This document shows, in pieces, positions 61,641 to 64,000 of a stretch of 64,000 nt of DNA. The stretch covers positions 8,076,874 to 8,140,873 of the forward strand of contig NC_039512.1 in assembly GCF_003672135.1 (NCBI RefSeq), given 5' to 3'. The stretch comes from Ooceraea biroi (taxonomy: Eukaryota; Arthropoda; Insecta; Hymenoptera; Formicidae). Under the pieces are notes generated by a model. That model saw only the letters and a list, made by a program, of their open reading frames with translations, had not been told where the DNA came from and did no database searches. Position 1 is the first letter of the stretch. Each line of letters opens with the position of its first letter. The translations under genes were made by a program, and so were the position numbers.

Positions 61641-63250
61641 CCTATATTGCAAGTTACACATCTGATATTTTGTTGGCAAAAAAGTTAAATAACTGAATGT
61701 TTACAACATTTGATATGTTTTGCCGCGCGTTGCCGAAAGGTGTTTTGCTTGTTGTATGTGATGTATGGAAATATCAAAATACATAGAATTTAAAGTAAAT
61801 TGAGAAAATCTGGAAACTGAAAATAGTCGATGTCGAACTGAAGAACAAATTGACGGAGAAAAATGTAACTGAGAGACGTAACTTATTTTGTTTACTGTAA
61901 TGCTATTTCTGTGACTGTGTAAAACAGTGCCCTTTTGCTTAAGCGAATATTGAAATTATTTAGCGAATATAAGAATAAAAGACATGAAGACAATAATCCG
62001 TAGATTTTTTAATTTTTTTAAGCTTGAAGATTGCAATATAGAAAGGATTTCTCATGAAATTGAAGTAACTTACATTTGCAAGGCTTTTGAAATGCGGATA
62101 AGAATTGGTTTACGAACGTGGCATACAAAAGCTCGTTTATCATTGGTAGATCTGGATAAAAATGTCTGGAAGTGAGTGGCATCATTTATCGTGTTACGTG
62201 GAACCGCCAGCTGTAATCCAAGTATTGGACTAAAGAGATTTTATTTTGATAAATACTGATCTCGACTGAAAATTCTCAGTTTCTCTAGTTTATCTAGTGG
62301 CACGATCAACTTAGCTTACAAGCTTATTGTCATATGTGTGTGAAACTTTTAAAAAATTTAAAGTTATATATTTGAAGTTGTATATAGGTTGTTTTTTATC
62401 ATGTGCAAAAGTTTCATCCATTAATTTATTAATGTACTTTGATCGTAAAATAATGTGTTGAATATTTTGATTAATCTATTTTCTCAGCTTTAATTATATT
62501 TTAATATTCATAGCTAGTCAGTGTTCACATTAGAAGTAATATTTCACACAAAAGATTTTGTTCAGAACAATATTGTACAGGAAGAATTTTGTTAATATAC
62601 TCTTAAGGAAAGTGTATAATTATAGTATTTTGATTATAATCCATACATATACATTAAAAGAAAGAAAGAAAATTGAAAAAAGAAAAAAACTGTTAAAATA
62701 CGAGAATAATTTATAGAAATTCAAGCAAACAAGTTGTGTCTTAGAAAATTATTTAATTCTGAATTCATAACAGTTTCTAACGTAATCACTGCGCGCGCAT
62801 TTGTTTATTTCTTTACAAAAACTATTAAAACTTTCCTACATTTTCCAAGGATATTTTAACCGACGTCAAAGAAATAAAATAAGAGGTAAAGATTCTGTTC
62901 AATATAAATAAATTTCTGGACTATAATGGAATTGGATTATATTTTTTTATCCTAAATATTTAACATATTTTATATTAAATTTAATATAAAATCTCTATGA
63001 AACTTTAATGAAGTATTTAAATAAGAATTCTAGATATTTTATATATATATTTATTTAATCCTAGATATTATATTGAGAGTTACAAGTAAATGACATTGTA
63101 TTTCCTTTGGTAATCACATGTCTTGAAATCAAAAGATCAAAAGATTCCTAGAAGTGTCACGTAGCTAAGTTTAGAACTGTAATTACTAGTGATTGTTCAT
63201 GATATAATCTGTCAGAGTTTCTTCTCAGCTGTCTTACGTAAAAATAAATA
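61641..63250. other. AT-rich non-coding DNA
   Basis: AT-rich throughout, with A-rich purine stretches near 62658-62692. No gene, transposon end or structured repeat is recognised. Confidence 0.7.
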
Positions 63251-64000
63251 GAGAATATGATGATACGGTTTAAGTGTGTTTACGTCGCTGCATTGTGCTA
63301 TCCGTGCAATACGGTGTTTAATATTGGGCCGTTTAAAGCCAGCTTGCGGTCGCTGAACATTGGCACTGTCGGTCGTTCTCTTTAATGGTTATTGGCTCGC
63401 AGTAATTCTCTAATCTCTGCTGTCACCGGCCTCTGTGTTTCCGTTTCAATATGGCCGTTCCACGGATTACGAGCGTGGGCCTTGCTGCGGTGTCGTAGGC
63501 AGCTGCCACTACGACTTGATTACTTCGAGGCTTATCGAATCATCCGCCGGAAAATCAAGAGGAAATAAGCGCCGACATCCCAAGAACCATGTTCTTGTAC
63601 GTCGGACTTCGAGTTCACTTTGATGGTCCACTTCATTGAATTGTGCATACTTGCGGTGCAGGGAAAGGAGGTCAAGTACAAGAAAGTCTTTATATATTCT
63701 CGCGATCAAACCTATTGGAGCTCTGTTGAGAACAACAATAGAATTGAACTTAATTAAATTAATCTTGTATTGAAATGCATTAATTTCTATATTAATGATT
63801 TGTTATCAATTTTATTTTCTACAGTCGACGAATAGTCTTTAATTTTATTTTATTTAGCGCTTAAATTGAATTAATGAAATTAAATCGAATTCTTTTTTTA
63901 TTAATGGAAAAGATATATTTAATATAGACTGATTCATAAAGAGTAAATAAAAAAATAAGTATGTGGAAAAAATGTTATTTTATCGTTTTAGAAAATTATT
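63251..64000. other. small island, then AT-rich DNA
   Basis: GC-richer at 63260-63660, then AT-rich to the window edge. The two frames in the island (62 and 66 codons, opposite strands) overlap and match no family I know. Confidence 0.6.

Noticed and set aside
1..64000. CRISPR arrays, phage or operon-type systems
   Set aside because: No regularly spaced repeats with unique spacers, no gene clusters and no prokaryotic signals; composition and repeats are those of an animal genome.

Overview
This window reads as non-coding nuclear DNA from an insect, most likely a hymenopteran and plausibly an ant. That is an inference. AT-rich DNA alternates every 0.5-3 kb with GC- and CpG-rich islands, CpG is not depleted even outside genes, dinucleotide microsatellites are long and pure, and there are small Tc1/mariner-type terminal-inverted-repeat relics. 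No prokaryotic gene organisation is present: the longest open frame is 172 codons, and nothing is arranged like an operon.

I could not recognise a single protein-coding gene, exon, rRNA or functional tRNA in 64 kb. The longest open frames (172, 166, 158, 145 and 138 codons) either lie in GC-rich islands where stops are rare or match no family known to me. No transposase, reverse transcriptase, homeodomain, zinc-finger or receptor motif is readable. The window is therefore best described as intergenic DNA or the inside of a very large intron, possibly beside a developmental or neural gene, though neither flank shows which gene.

Layout: (1) 1-2775 holds an AT-rich start, a CACGTG E-box pair and a compound duplicated repeat. 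(2) 2776-9090 is mostly AT-rich around one CpG island at 5.3-6.2 kb. (3) 9.1-13.8 kb is a broad CpG-rich block with simple repeats. (4) 13.8-17.0 kb is AT-rich. (5) 17.0-24.0 kb alternates strongly, with GC peaks at 17.1-17.5, 19.5-20.1, 20.4-21.2 and 21.7-23.0 kb. (6) 24-37 kb is AT-rich with smaller islands, a tRNA-like remnant, two mariner-type ends and a phased ATCGATTA cluster. (7) 37-50 kb repeats the island/AT pattern with (GT)n, (TA)n, (AT)n and (GA)n tracts. (8) 50-58 kb holds a POU-octamer cluster, an intact 196-bp mariner-like MITE, the GC-richest island near 53.6-54.7 kb, and a pair of diverged duplicated regulatory-looking segments. (9) 58-64 kb is mixed DNA with short tandem repeats and a final island at 63.3-63.6 kb.

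The most interesting signals are regulatory-looking rather than coding: three identical ATCGATTA octamers exactly 50 bp apart (34.9-35.0 kb), three POU octamers within 135 bp (52.5-52.6 kb), a duplicated motif block whose core differences are all transitions (55.3 and 56.1 kb), and several perfect palindromes. I found no convincing new biological system. All counts were made by eye, and no database search, alignment or folding program was run.
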